From NCBI GenBank assembly GCA_022648685.1, contig JALCMW010000003.1, positions 274,011 through 338,010 of the forward strand: 64,000 nt of DNA. The letters run 5' to 3'. The notes below the pieces were generated by a model. That model saw only the letters and a list, made by a program, of their open reading frames with translations. It searched no databases and was not told the origin of the DNA. Source of the stretch: Bacteroidales bacterium (lineage in GTDB: Bacteria > Bacteroidota > Bacteroidia > Bacteroidales > UBA932). Positions 1 to 10,019 of the stretch are shown here, piece by piece. A program made the translations under genes and the position numbers. The number at the start of each line of letters is the position of its first letter. Positions within the stretch are counted from its first letter, which is position 1.

Positions 1-768
1 TTGGATTATAAAATAAAGAATACGGACAGGGCTGTGGGAGCAGGTCTCAGCGGAAAAATTGCAATGGAATACGGTGAATCCGGACTTGAATCTTCTTCTG
101 TTAAAGTCAGGTTCACAGGTTCGGCAGGCCAGAGTTTCGGAGCATTTCTTGTAAAAGGAGTGGATTTCCGTCTTGAAGGCGAAACGAATGATTATTTCGG
201 CAAAGGATTGAGCGGAGGACGTATTGCCATCACTCCTCCTGCCGAGGCCTCTTTTAGTGCCGAAGATAATATAATAGCTGGAAATACAGGTCTTTATGGT
301 GCTACCGGAGGTGAGATATATATTAACGGGCGCGTAGGTGAACGATTTGCCGTACGTAATTCAGGGGCTGTTGCTGTTGCAGAAGGTGCCGGAGACCATT
401 GTTGTGAATACATGACAGGCGGACGTGTCGTGATATTAGGTCCTACAGGACGTAATTTCGCTGCCGGAATGAGCGGTGGAATAGCCTATGTTTGGGACAG
501 GGAAAGGCATTTCGACTATTATTGCAATATGGATATGGTGGAAATAAGTCTTGTCGAAGATAGTGTAAGCCGCCGGGAATTGTATGAACTTATCGGCCGC
601 CATTACAAATATACAGGTTCGCCTCTTGCACGTAAGATTCTTGACGGGTGGAATGACTATGTGGATGATTTCATTCAGGTAGTGCCGTTGGAATATAAGA
701 AAGTGCTTGAAGAAGAAAGGGTGCGCGTTCTTCAACAAAAAGTGGAAAAATTGCAAAGAGAATTTTAA
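1..768 (+). CDS. gltB: Glutamate synthase large subunit, C-terminal part (GXGXG domain); 5' end outside window
   Basis: Protein has the GltB C-terminal glycine-rich repeats (GLSGGRIAI, YGATGGEIYINGRVGERFAVRNSGAVAVAEGAGDHCCEYMTGGRVVILG); directly followed by gltD. Confidence 0.93.
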   Translation: MDYKIKNTDRAVGAGLSGKIAMEYGESGLESSSVKVRFTGSAGQSFGAFLVKGVDFRLEGETNDYFGKGLSGGRIAITPPAEASFSAEDNIIAGNTGLYGATGGEIYINGRVGERFAVRNSGAVAVAEGAGDHCCEYMTGGRVVILGPTGRNFAAGMSGGIAYVWDRERHFDYYCNMDMVEISLVEDSVSRRELYELIGRHYKYTGSPLARKILDGWNDYVDDFIQVVPLEYKKVLEEERVRVLQQKVEKLQREF

Positions 769-782
769 CGGAATTTCAGATT

Positions 783-2147
783 ATGGGAAATCCAAAAGCG
801 TTTTTAACGATACACAGACAGGAAGCCGGTTACAGGACGATAAATGACCGTATACATGACTTCAGCGAAGTAGAGCAGACTCTTAATGCCAATGACCGTA
901 AAGTACAGGCATCAAGATGCATGGACTGCGGTGTGCCTTTCTGTCATTGGGCCTGTCCTCTCGGGAACAAGCCTCCTGAATGGAATGATGCACTTTACAA
1001 AGGTGATTGGGAATCCGCCTACAGACTTCTTAATTCTACCAATGATTTTCCGGAGTTCACGGGACGCGTATGCCCTGCCTTGTGTGAAAAGTCATGTGTC
1101 TTGAATCTTACCGAACATGAGCCTGTTACCAACAGGGAGAATGAGGCTGCAATAGCTGAAATGGCTTTCAAGGAGAATTATGTCAAAATAAGGGAGATTC
1201 CGCGTAACGGTCGTAAGGTTGCTGTGATCGGTTCCGGCCCGTCAGGCCTTTCAGTGTCCAACCGTTTGAATATGTACGGATATGATGTGACTGTTTTTGA
1301 TAAAAATGAATCTGCCGGAGGTCTTCTGCGTTTCGGAATACCGAATTTCAAGCTCAATAAGGCGTTGATAGATCGTCGTCTTGATATTATGGAGCAGGAA
1401 GGTATAAAATTCCGGTACAATTCGAAAGTAGAAGTGGATAATCTTCCTGAAGGATTTGATGCCTATGTTATTGCAACCGGTACTCCTGATGCCAGGGATC
1501 TGAATGTCCCGGGCCGGGAATTGAAGGGTGTTTATTTCGCTTTGGAATTATTGTCCCAGCAGAATAGATTGCTGGCAGGCGTCCGATTCGATGAGGATGA
1601 GCTTGTTAATTGCAAGGGGAAGGATGTTCTTATTATAGGTGGCGGTGATACCGGAAGTGATTGTATAGGGACGGCACACAGGCAGGGTTGCAAAAGTGTG
1701 ACTCAAATAGAGATTATGCCGAAACCTCCTGTGGGACCGGAAGATCCTGCCAATCCATGGCCGTCTTGGCCACGCATATTGAAGACTACGTCTTCGCATG
1801 AAGAAGGTTGTGTCAGGCGTTGGGATATGAATACCAATAGGTTTCTGGGTGAAAATGGGAAATTGTCCGGGGTGGAAGTCGAGTCTGTAAGCTGGAAGCC
1901 GAATCCTGATGGAGGCCGGCCTCTTATGGTCAAAAGCGGAAAGCCGGAAATAATCAAAGCCGATATAGTATTTTTGGCTATGGGTTTTCTCCGGCCTAAA
2001 CATTCCGTTTATCCTTCCAATGTTTTTGTGACCGGGGATTCGGCTAACGGTTCTTCGCTTGTGGTAAGAGCTATGGCCAGCGGTCATGATACGGCAAAAG
2101 CTGTTGACAATTTCCTGCGGTCTTCCGATGGTGCCGGCAAGGAATAA
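783..2147 (+). CDS. gltD: Glutamate synthase small subunit
   Basis: CMDCGVPFCHWACPLGNKPPEWND Fe-S motif, GSGPSGLS and GGGDTGSDC nucleotide-binding motifs. Confidence 0.95.
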   Translation: MGNPKAFLTIHRQEAGYRTINDRIHDFSEVEQTLNANDRKVQASRCMDCGVPFCHWACPLGNKPPEWNDALYKGDWESAYRLLNSTNDFPEFTGRVCPALCEKSCVLNLTEHEPVTNRENEAAIAEMAFKENYVKIREIPRNGRKVAVIGSGPSGLSVSNRLNMYGYDVTVFDKNESAGGLLRFGIPNFKLNKALIDRRLDIMEQEGIKFRYNSKVEVDNLPEGFDAYVIATGTPDARDLNVPGRELKGVYFALELLSQQNRLLAGVRFDEDELVNCKGKDVLIIGGGDTGSDCIGTAHRQGCKSVTQIEIMPKPPVGPEDPANPWPSWPRILKTTSSHEEGCVRRWDMNTNRFLGENGKLSGVEVESVSWKPNPDGGRPLMVKSGKPEIIKADIVFLAMGFLRPKHSVYPSNVFVTGDSANGSSLVVRAMASGHDTAKAVDNFLRSSDGAGKE

Positions 2148-2809
2148 TGTTTTGGGGTGCGCTCCATTGTGAAAAAAGCCTTGAGGCGGCCATGCTCTAC
2201 TTGAAGACGGTAGACTTTGTGAAATCACGCCTACTTTAGCCATTTCTCATTAGAATGAGGCATAATTTGTAAAAAAATCCTGAGGCTAGCCGTGCTTTAC
2301 TCGAAGAAGGCGAAATTCGTAAAAAAAGTCTTGAGGCGGCCACGCCGGCAAGAGACTAAACTGCTAATTATAAGGTATTTATCCCTTTTTCACCATGGCC
2401 AGCCCCCCTCAAAATGCCCGACCTGTCCATGCTCGGAAAGAGCTAAAATAGCCATTCACAGTCATTTAGGCATTTGGAAGCATGGCCGCCATCCGCTAAA
2501 AAATGAAGGAAGCTCTTGAAATGGAAAGGGACTAATTCCGGTTTGTTCTTTTTTCTCTAAATCCGGGAACCCGACTTTTTCTGCTAGTCCGGGAATATGG
2601 AATTTTCGATTGTATAACATGTGTCTTTCATGCCATATTACGGTAAAATTTTCAACAATCTTTTTCCGGATTCCTGTACATCAAAATTACTGATTACACC
2701 GGTATTTCAAAGTTACCGATTATATGCCGATTATAGGGACGAGTCCGGTTGCCATTTGAACAGTCATTAGATAAACGACATTTTCTGATTCTGTAAAAGG
2801 TCAGTGGGT

Positions 2810-2947
2810 GGAAGTGTGTGCGCGTTGTGATCTTCGCGCGGAGCGCTCATCCCGTCCCCGGCTCACAGCTGTTCGCCGGGTCCACCCGTTCACGAGGCCA
2901 CGGGCGGCCACGGATACTGACGCGTCACACACTTTCCCCTTCCCCTT
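2810..2947. other. GC-rich, highly self-complementary segment; candidate structured RNA or DNA element
   Basis: GGAAGTGTGTGCGCG (2810-2824) can pair with CGCG-t-CACACACT-t-TCC (2931-2947); internal CCCGGC/GCCGGG and CCCG/CGGG stems; no convincing ORF. Confidence 0.4.
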
Positions 2948-2988
2948 CTCCGGTATCGATTTTCTCAAAGTTTATTTTTTTATGTATT

Positions 2989-3019
2989 GGTTGACAGCCG
3001 GGTTCACCGGCTGTCAACC
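2989..3019. repeat. Perfect 13-bp inverted repeat with 5-nt loop
   Basis: GGTTGACAGCCGG-gttca-CCGGCTGTCAACC, read directly; no T-run follows. Confidence 0.85.
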
Positions 3020-4130
3020 CCTGTTGTCGTTTAATACAAGAAGTCTTATCTGCTTTCATTCATATGCGAATATGTCCATCCCGGATGCCTGTTCCCTGAT
3101 TCTAATGTCCTGGATATAGAACCGTTACTGATTAAATGGTGAATGACAAGGGTTAAGAGTGCGAGTGTCGTCATCTTCGTGATATGCAACATCAAAGGAG
3201 GCAATTTTCGTAAAGATGAATACCCTATATATAGAAGAAAGAAAACATGTTCACTTTGGCTGTTATTCCAAAGGGAAACGAATCTACGGTTCTCCGGGAT
3301 ATAAAATAGCCTTAAATACGGAGTGAATCAAGTAACACGAAGGGTGGAATATCAGTAGTTGAGAATAGTAAAATTAGTGTTCCGGAAAGATGAATAAGCC
3401 ATCTGATTTTTTATAATGGAGAGGTGTATGGGTTTGATGGACAGACTTAAACGCCGGATCACAAAATTAAATAATTTAAAACTAAGCTGAGCCTAAGTAC
3501 AAAAAAACGTCCGATTAATTGCAAAGATAATAACAAAATATAAGAAATGCAGGGAATATTCTGAAATCTTTGAATAAGTGATAAGTATACCGTTTTATTC
3601 TCGGAGAGGGAAAAACAGCTGGGACAGGTGCAAAAAATCGGACGATTAAACGTAAAGTAGCGATCGTCCGGAAAAGATACTGATACGGAAAGGGGTGAAA
3701 GGGCGGTACTGACCGATCGTTCAGAGCCTAGGGAGCGAGAGTCGCTGTCGGAAAGATAGGAAACAAAGAAGGGACCTGAAGAAATCGAACCAAGGGGGAA
3801 TAGGGGAGATTGCATCACAGCGACCGTGTACCGATTCCGTATCAGTTTTTATAGAATAAATAATATCACGAATCCGATAATGATTGTGCCAATAAGCTGT
3901 AGGGTGGGGAAAATGGCTGGAATCCAGAATGTTAGAGAAGGATGAGCTAAAGAGAAGAGAGAAGACCCCGGCGAAATCCAAGACAGTGGCAAGGCTAATT
4001 CAAGATAAAAGGGGAGAGAGACGGCGGATGAGATAGTCCCGGACAAGAGAGGCAAATGGGAGCGGGATGAAACGGGATGAGAAAGGAAGTAACAGGCTAA
4101 AAACAAAACAAACAAATAAAAATAAAAACG

Positions 4131-5060
4131 ATGGAAAAGAATTATGTAAAGGCGGCGGTAGCGGCGTCTGTGATGGCAGCAGTGGTAATGGGCTGCAGCA
4201 AAGTGACGGAAGAGCCAATCGGAGAGGCATTGAAGGTCAGTGCAACAGTGATGGAGACGAAGAGTGAGATGGCCAATTTTTCAAGCAGTGTAATCGGCGT
4301 GTATGTGGATGATTCGGATGATGCCTATTCACCTGCAAAGAATTCGACAGCGACAGTGTCGAGCGGATCGACCGGAGTAGCGACGAGTCCAGCGATCAAT
4401 ATCAACGCAGCGGCAACGGTGTACGGTTATTATCCGGCGGTAGCAGAAGAGCTCACTAATCCTGACAATACGACAAGCAAGAGTATCAGTGTAGTGTCTA
4501 GCGACGACTTCGCAGCCACATCGCAGACGGACTACATGTGGTCTAATCCGGTAAATGTAAGTAAGAGCAATAGGACAGCGGTGCTGACGTTCAACCATGC
4601 TCTGTCGAAACTGGTGTTCAGTATCAGTCTTGGTAGTGACTATGCGGGAACGGGAGCCATGACGGGGATCAAGCTGAGCACGAGCAGCGCTACGGGAGAG
4701 TTCAAGACAGGGAGCGGGAGCATGAAAATCAAGGACGGCAGCATCAGCGGCCTTAGTGCAACGAAGGAGCTGAGCTATACGGGAAGCAGGACACTGAGCA
4801 CGACAGCGACAACAGTGACGGCATTGGTAGCCCCAGCGACCCTGGCAGCCAGTACAGAGGCAGTATCGACAATCACGATCACATTGACGATCGACGGGAG
4901 CGACTACAGCAACACGTTGCCTGTTTCAACAGTCGCATCCTGGGTTGGAGGATCGAGCTATACGTACAGTATCGGAGTTGGCAGCGGGTCGTTGAGCATG
5001 GGTAGCGTGTCCATCACGGATTGGAGCACAGGCGGCACTACGAGCGTGACGGTAGAATAG
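4131..5060 (+). CDS. Fimbrillin-family (FimB/Mfa-like) lipoprotein
   Basis: Lipobox AAVVMGC; TDYMWSNPVNVSKSNRTAVLTFNHALSKLVFSI is the typical fimbrillin core motif. Confidence 0.85.
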   Translation: MEKNYVKAAVAASVMAAVVMGCSKVTEEPIGEALKVSATVMETKSEMANFSSSVIGVYVDDSDDAYSPAKNSTATVSSGSTGVATSPAININAAATVYGYYPAVAEELTNPDNTTSKSISVVSSDDFAATSQTDYMWSNPVNVSKSNRTAVLTFNHALSKLVFSISLGSDYAGTGAMTGIKLSTSSATGEFKTGSGSMKIKDGSISGLSATKELSYTGSRTLSTTATTVTALVAPATLAASTEAVSTITITLTIDGSDYSNTLPVSTVASWVGGSSYTYSIGVGSGSLSMGSVSITDWSTGGTTSVTVE

Positions 5061-5079
5061 AAAGGATAAATGGAAAGAA

Positions 5080-6117
5080 ATGCGAAAGAGGAAGCTTAAA
5101 ATAAGAGGATCCGGGAGTTCAATCCTGGGCGTAGCAGGAGCTGTGCTTATCCTGTCGACGCTGCCAGTTGGTTGCGGTCATGAAAAAGGCCAGAAAGCAG
5201 AGCTGATCCCGTTGGAGATCGAGGCGAGTGTAGAGGAGTTGGGAGAGAGGGTGAAGTCAGCAGTCAGCGGGACGAGTTTCGCGGATTCGAACACGATCAA
5301 CGTGTTCGTAAAGGGAGCGAGCTATGATTCGTTGGTCACGAGGTATACCAAGATGAGCGGCGGATGGACAGTGACCTCAGAGGGAAGCATCACGTTAAGC
5401 GAGAATGCAGCGGAAGTGTATGCAAGCTACCCTGTGGAGGAGGAGAAGGACAGTGTTGGGATGACGAAGAGTGTAACACCGAGTGTGGGAAGTCTGAGCA
5501 TCCCTGTAACGATCCGGAACCCCCAGCGATTCGACGGGGCGGAACAGTCTGATTACATGTATGCGTTGTCAAGTGAGCGGAACCGGATGCCGTATAGGTC
5601 AGCGGAAGTGAATAGGGAGAGCAATACGGCAACGTTGGTGTTCATGCACGGTCTGAGCGAGTTGACGTTCAATCTGAAGGCGACAGGCTATGAAGGAAAG
5701 GAAGTGTATGTGACGGAGATCCGGTTGGAGAAGAGCGGAGAGGGTTTTGAATGGGGCGAAGGTCGGATGAGTCTTGAGGCCTCCCCGGAGAGTCGTTTCG
5801 AGTTGTTGAAGAGTGGTCGGGAGTTGTACTTCAACGGGATCAGGAAGTTGGGCAGCGAGTCGGAGAGTATCAGCGGATTGGTCGTCCCGACGGGAGCGGA
5901 AGGTATCGGAGTGGAGTTGCATCTGGTTATTGACGGAGAGCCGAAGATAGTGTACGGGAGGTTACCTGTTGGAAGCGGCAGCGTTACGATCGGGGAGTGG
6001 GAGTCCGGGACAGACTACGAGTACGGGATAGAGTTGAAGAGTGGCGCCTTGTCGTTCGATAGTGTTAGCATCAATGCATGGCGTAGAGTGGATGTCGGAG
6101 AGATAACGGTGGAGTAA
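5080..6117 (+). CDS. Fimbrillin-family lipoprotein
   Basis: Lipobox TLPVGC; QSDYMYALS...NTATLVFMHGLSELTFNLKATGYEG fimbrillin motif. Confidence 0.83.
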   Translation: MRKRKLKIRGSGSSILGVAGAVLILSTLPVGCGHEKGQKAELIPLEIEASVEELGERVKSAVSGTSFADSNTINVFVKGASYDSLVTRYTKMSGGWTVTSEGSITLSENAAEVYASYPVEEEKDSVGMTKSVTPSVGSLSIPVTIRNPQRFDGAEQSDYMYALSSERNRMPYRSAEVNRESNTATLVFMHGLSELTFNLKATGYEGKEVYVTEIRLEKSGEGFEWGEGRMSLEASPESRFELLKSGRELYFNGIRKLGSESESISGLVVPTGAEGIGVELHLVIDGEPKIVYGRLPVGSGSVTIGEWESGTDYEYGIELKSGALSFDSVSINAWRRVDVGEITVE

Positions 6118-6599
6118 GGAGTAAGCGGAAAATAAAGAGAAAGAGTAGGTCCATAAAGTAGAGCAGAGGAAAGAGAGTAGCAAAAGAGGGTAGAGAAAGC
6201 ATGATAAGGGGGTTAAGAAATAGGAAAGGATTATCAGGAAGAATTGTTTAAAGAGGTAGAGAGAGTAAGAGGCTAACAAAGAGACAAGAATCGAAAAAGG
6301 AAAAGTCTTGGAAGTTGCTAAAGAGGCGTGAGAGTAAAAAGAAAAAGAGAGGGAGAAACGGATAGCGGAGTTGGATCTAGTAAATAAAGATAATAAGAGC
6401 CAAAAGAGAAATGAACAGGGAAAGGGGAAAAGGAAAGGAAGAGCAATCAGAGCAGATCGGGAGATTGCAGCTCGGCGTAAAGACTCACGAGGTAGGCCTC
6501 GGGCTACTACTTTTGGGCCGTGATCTTTTGTTAGGTATCCGGCAATTGAAACGAAGAGCATTTTTTCTGAGGCGTGCACAATTGCTGCGTGGCAGGGGC

Positions 6600-8696
6600 A
6601 TGATGCGCAGTGCCTTTGTAATGTGCAGTGTAGTGTTAATGATGGGTCTTCAGTCATGTGAGAAGGAAGATGGTGTCGTTGTCAACGGCGGCGAGGGTTC
6701 AGGTGCAGGAGGAACGACACAGTCGGAAGAGGAAGCGACAGGATCTCCGTTGACAATCGGCAGCGTAACGATAGGAGGAGTCGAGATAGATGGGATAAGT
6801 GTCGAAGGCGTAGAAAGAGGATGGACGACGACCGGAGGAACAGTAAAAAGAGGATTGCCGATCGGAGGTATTGGAACGAAAGAGACAGGAGTATCTATGG
6901 TAAAAGGTAAATCACCGACCACTGGAGGCTCGCTGGCAGAAGGCGGCTTGATGGAAACGGGGAGATCAACAACCACGACGGCATCGATGAGCAAGAGTCT
7001 TGGTATCTTCCGACAGACGGCTACCGGTTATAGCGGAGAGCGTAAAAATGTGGAGTATACACATAGCGGCAGCGGCTGGGGAGCAGCTACAGGACAGAAG
7101 GCAGTATATCTTACAAAACGAAGTGCGACATTGAGCGTCTACTATCCGTATGATTCCAATTGCAGTGACGGAAATAAGACGATGAGATCCTGCCTGTCAA
7201 GTGAAGCTACAGACCTGTGTTATGAGAAGGGAGTAAGCGCAAAGGAGGGCACAGCGGTAACGTTCAATCTTGGGCATGCGTATGCGAGAGTAGAGTTTGT
7301 TTTCAGCCGTGCGGAAGCATATGATGGGAGCTGTGCCATTAGCGGGATCGGGATCAGCGACAGTAATGGAAAGATAATCAAGAGTGCAAGCCTTGACCTT
7401 AAGAGCGGCCAGATGAGCGGCCAGAGTTATGGGAGTGTAAGTGTGGATCCGGGAATCAGCGGAATCAGTACAGGGAACAGTGCTACGGTGGAAGTGCTGA
7501 TGGTCCCGACGACAGGACTGGGAACAATGACTTTGAGATTCACAGTGGATGGAAGCGAAAAGACTGCGACGGTGACGAGCATCAGCGAACTGAATGGCGG
7601 CAAGTCATATAAGATCAATGTGGAGATCAGTGCATCGGTAGTAGTGCAGACGGCTGCAAATTGTCATATAGTTGCACCTGGGAAGAGGATATCTATCCCT
7701 GTAACGGTGATTGGTAACGGTGGCGCGACAGCGGGGACGGTTCCGAGCCTGATTTCGAGTACGAGCATCAGCCCTGCATCTGTAGGGATCGTGTGGGAGA
7801 CAGCTACAAATCTCATAACATTAGGAAGTCTGAGCAATGGCAAGGTGACGGTAACTGCGGGGAGCAGTGCTGGAAATGCAGTGATAGCGGCATACAGCGG
7901 AGTTAATCAGAGCGGTACGATCCTGTGGAGCTGGCATATCTGGGTAACTGATTACGACCCGAACAACGGTGGCAAGACTTACAGCGTGACCAACACGGGA
8001 TCGCCTGCATGCACATATGTGTTCATGGACAGGAACCTTGGAGCGACAACAGCTATGGCTGGAGATCCCGGTACGATCGGTTTGCTGTATCAATGGGGGA
8101 GGAAGGATCCATTCACCGGATCATCTTCGTTCAATTCTGCAACGGAAATTACTGTGTATGACAAGAATGGAATTGGATTTACCTTTGATAATAAATCCCA
8201 GACAGTCAGTTCCTCGAATAATCTTGCCAATTCGATATTGCATCCTGAGATCTTCTATGGCGGTAGCTATGGCGATGCTATCGGATATGACTGGTATACT
8301 GCTACAAATAGCACGAGTTTAAAGAACTATGCCCTTTGGGGCGGTTCGAGTATAGTTACACCGGGAGAAAAGACTATCTTCGATCCCTGTCCGGCAGGAT
8401 GGCGGGTACCTGCTTGGAGCGGGAGTAAATCTCCGTGGAGTCCATTAACTACAAGTAATTTTGCATGGAGCGATAGCGAATATGGTCGGACATACAATGG
8501 CTCATATTATCCGGCTACCGGGTTTCGTGATGCCTCTCTTTGTACTCTTGCCGGCATTGGAACACATGGTGACTACTGGTCGGCCTCACTTAATTCTGTT
8601 TATGCCCACAACTTGTACTTTAGTAATGATTTCGTGTCTCCGTCAACTTGGAGCCATAATTCAGTTAGTGCTGCTGTCCGTTGTGTTAAAGAATAG
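6600..8696 (+). CDS. Fimbrillin-like lipoprotein with C-terminal Fibrobacter succinogenes major paralogous (FSMP) domain
   Basis: ORF opens at 6411 but a signal peptide/lipobox (MMRSAFVMCSVVLMMGLQSC) starts at 6600; fimbrillin-like VTFNLGHAYARVEFVF; C-terminus VFMDRNLGATTAMAGD..GLLYQWGRKDPF..CPAGWRVP..GDYWSAS..AAVRCVKE is FSMP-like. Confidence 0.8.
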   Translation: MMRSAFVMCSVVLMMGLQSCEKEDGVVVNGGEGSGAGGTTQSEEEATGSPLTIGSVTIGGVEIDGISVEGVERGWTTTGGTVKRGLPIGGIGTKETGVSMVKGKSPTTGGSLAEGGLMETGRSTTTTASMSKSLGIFRQTATGYSGERKNVEYTHSGSGWGAATGQKAVYLTKRSATLSVYYPYDSNCSDGNKTMRSCLSSEATDLCYEKGVSAKEGTAVTFNLGHAYARVEFVFSRAEAYDGSCAISGIGISDSNGKIIKSASLDLKSGQMSGQSYGSVSVDPGISGISTGNSATVEVLMVPTTGLGTMTLRFTVDGSEKTATVTSISELNGGKSYKINVEISASVVVQTAANCHIVAPGKRISIPVTVIGNGGATAGTVPSLISSTSISPASVGIVWETATNLITLGSLSNGKVTVTAGSSAGNAVIAAYSGVNQSGTILWSWHIWVTDYDPNNGGKTYSVTNTGSPACTYVFMDRNLGATTAMAGDPGTIGLLYQWGRKDPFTGSSSFNSATEITVYDKNGIGFTFDNKSQTVSSSNNLANSILHPEIFYGGSYGDAIGYDWYTATNSTSLKNYALWGGSSIVTPGEKTIFDPCPAGWRVPAWSGSKSPWSPLTTSNFAWSDSEYGRTYNGSYYPATGFRDASLCTLAGIGTHGDYWSASLNSVYAHNLYFSNDFVSPSTWSHNSVSAAVRCVKE

Positions 8697-8717
8697 GGTC
8701 TTTATTATATTAAATAA

Positions 8718-8765
8718 CAGGGCAATCGAAAATACAGAAGTATTACCGATTGCCCTGTTTTCGTG
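8718..8765 (+). terminator. Rho-independent terminator after fimbrillin/FSMP gene
   Basis: CAGGGCAATCG...CGATTGCCCTG followed by TTTT. Confidence 0.8.
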
Positions 8766-8947
8766 TCTGTTTTAATGTGGTTTCTCCTGATGCCATTCTT
8801 ACCTGGATTTCATTGTCTGCTACGAAATTCCATATGGCTATTCTTGTGAAGTGCCAAAGTGCTTTTGAGGTCTTTATGAGTCTTTTATCTAAGTTACCTG
8901 ATTTTTTGTATGCGCTCTGCTGTGGAATAAAGACGAGAATAACTAAA

Positions 8948-8993
8948 GATGGCAGTCAGAAGGTCGTATTGACCGTGGCTGCCATCTTTTTTG
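8948..8993. terminator. Hairpin with T-run
   Basis: GATGGCAG...CTGCCATC followed by TTTTTT. Confidence 0.65.
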
Positions 8994-9053
8994 TATTTTA
9001 GAATGATTGCTATCCAATCATCAAATTTCGATTACATATATTCAAGGAAAGAA

Positions 9054-9248
9054 TTACTGCTCTTCCTCAAGTTTCATATGCTGTACATAAACGGCTTTCA
9101 AATGAGCCATTCTCTTTGTTACGGAAGGCTTTTCGAAATTTTTCCTTGAGCGCAATTCACGAATTGCACCGGTTTTTTCGAATTTTCTCTTGAATTTCTT
9201 AAGAGCTCTTTCGATATTGTCTCCGTCCTTAACAGGAACTATGATCAT
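9054..9248 (-). CDS. rpsU: 30S ribosomal protein bS21
   Basis: MIIVPVKDGDNIERALKKFKRKFEKTGAIRELRSRKNFEKPSVTKR. Confidence 0.95.
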   Translation of the reverse strand: MIIVPVKDGDNIERALKKFKRKFEKTGAIRELRSRKNFEKPSVTKRMAHLKAVYVQHMKLEEEQ

Positions 9249-9296
9249 TTCTTAATATCACCCCCTTTTTCTTAAGCGGCTGCAAATTTAATCAAA

Positions 9297-10007
9297 TTAT
9301 TTCGTTTCCAAAAGTTTTTTGAACGATTCCATCCCTTTGGTAGCCACTTCCTTGATATGTATTATCCGCTTGTCTCTCACGTAAACATCTTTCGGATCTA
9401 TAAGATATATAGGGATTCCGGTAGAAGCATATCTGTACAAACCTGCTGCCGGATAAACTTGCAAAGATGTTCCGGCAATAAGCAGGATATCGGCTTCCGA
9501 AACTATATCGGCGGCTTGTTCAATTTTGGGAACAGGTTCTCCGAAAAAAACGATATGGGGTCTGAGTTGGCTCCCGTTAGGCGCAAGGTCTCCCAAATTT
9601 ATATCTTCATAGCCGATATCCATTACTGTCTTTTCCGAAAAGAAGTCTTCGTCATTATAGCAATTCTCGGGACGGACTTTCGTGAGTTCTCCGTGAAGAT
9701 GAATAACCTTTGTGCTTCCGGCTTTTTCATGCAGGTTATCTACATTTTGTGTTATTACGGTTACTTCATATTCTTTTTCCAGTTCTGCAATGGCAAAATG
9801 TGCCGCATTAGGTCTGGCGTCTTTCAACAGCTTCCTTTCCATATTGTAGAAATCAAGCACCAGTTTCCTGTTACGATACCATCCGTCTATTGATGCCACA
9901 TCGTTGACATCGTATTTGTCCCACAGACCGCCATTGTCACGGAACGTACTCATGCCGCTTTCGGCACTTACTCCTGAACCTGTGAGGACAGCCAATTTCT
10001 TTTTCAT
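9297..10007 (-). CDS. cobB: NAD-dependent protein deacylase (SIR2 family)
   Basis: GSGVSAESGMSTFRD, TQNVDNLHEKAGS, LHGEL, RPHIVFFGE, GTSLQVYPAAGL motifs. Confidence 0.93.
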   Translation of the reverse strand: MKKKLAVLTGSGVSAESGMSTFRDNGGLWDKYDVNDVASIDGWYRNRKLVLDFYNMERKLLKDARPNAAHFAIAELEKEYEVTVITQNVDNLHEKAGSTKVIHLHGELTKVRPENCYNDEDFFSEKTVMDIGYEDINLGDLAPNGSQLRPHIVFFGEPVPKIEQAADIVSEADILLIAGTSLQVYPAAGLYRYASTGIPIYLIDPKDVYVRDKRIIHIKEVATKGMESFKKLLETK

Positions 10008-10019
10008 GTCCGTATTTAT

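Noticed and set aside
2808-3119. 103-aa ORF across the structured region
   Set aside because: No recognisable protein features; the DNA is better explained by stem-loops.
3459-4230. Overlapping minus-strand Ser/Leu/Phe-rich ORFs (also 5962-6657)
   Set aside because: Artefacts of the purine-rich plus strand; no recognisable domains or consistent start.
6411-6599. N-terminal extension of the fimbrillin/FSMP ORF
   Set aside because: Basic, non-signal sequence upstream of a clear signal peptide and lipobox starting at 6600; probably untranslated leader.
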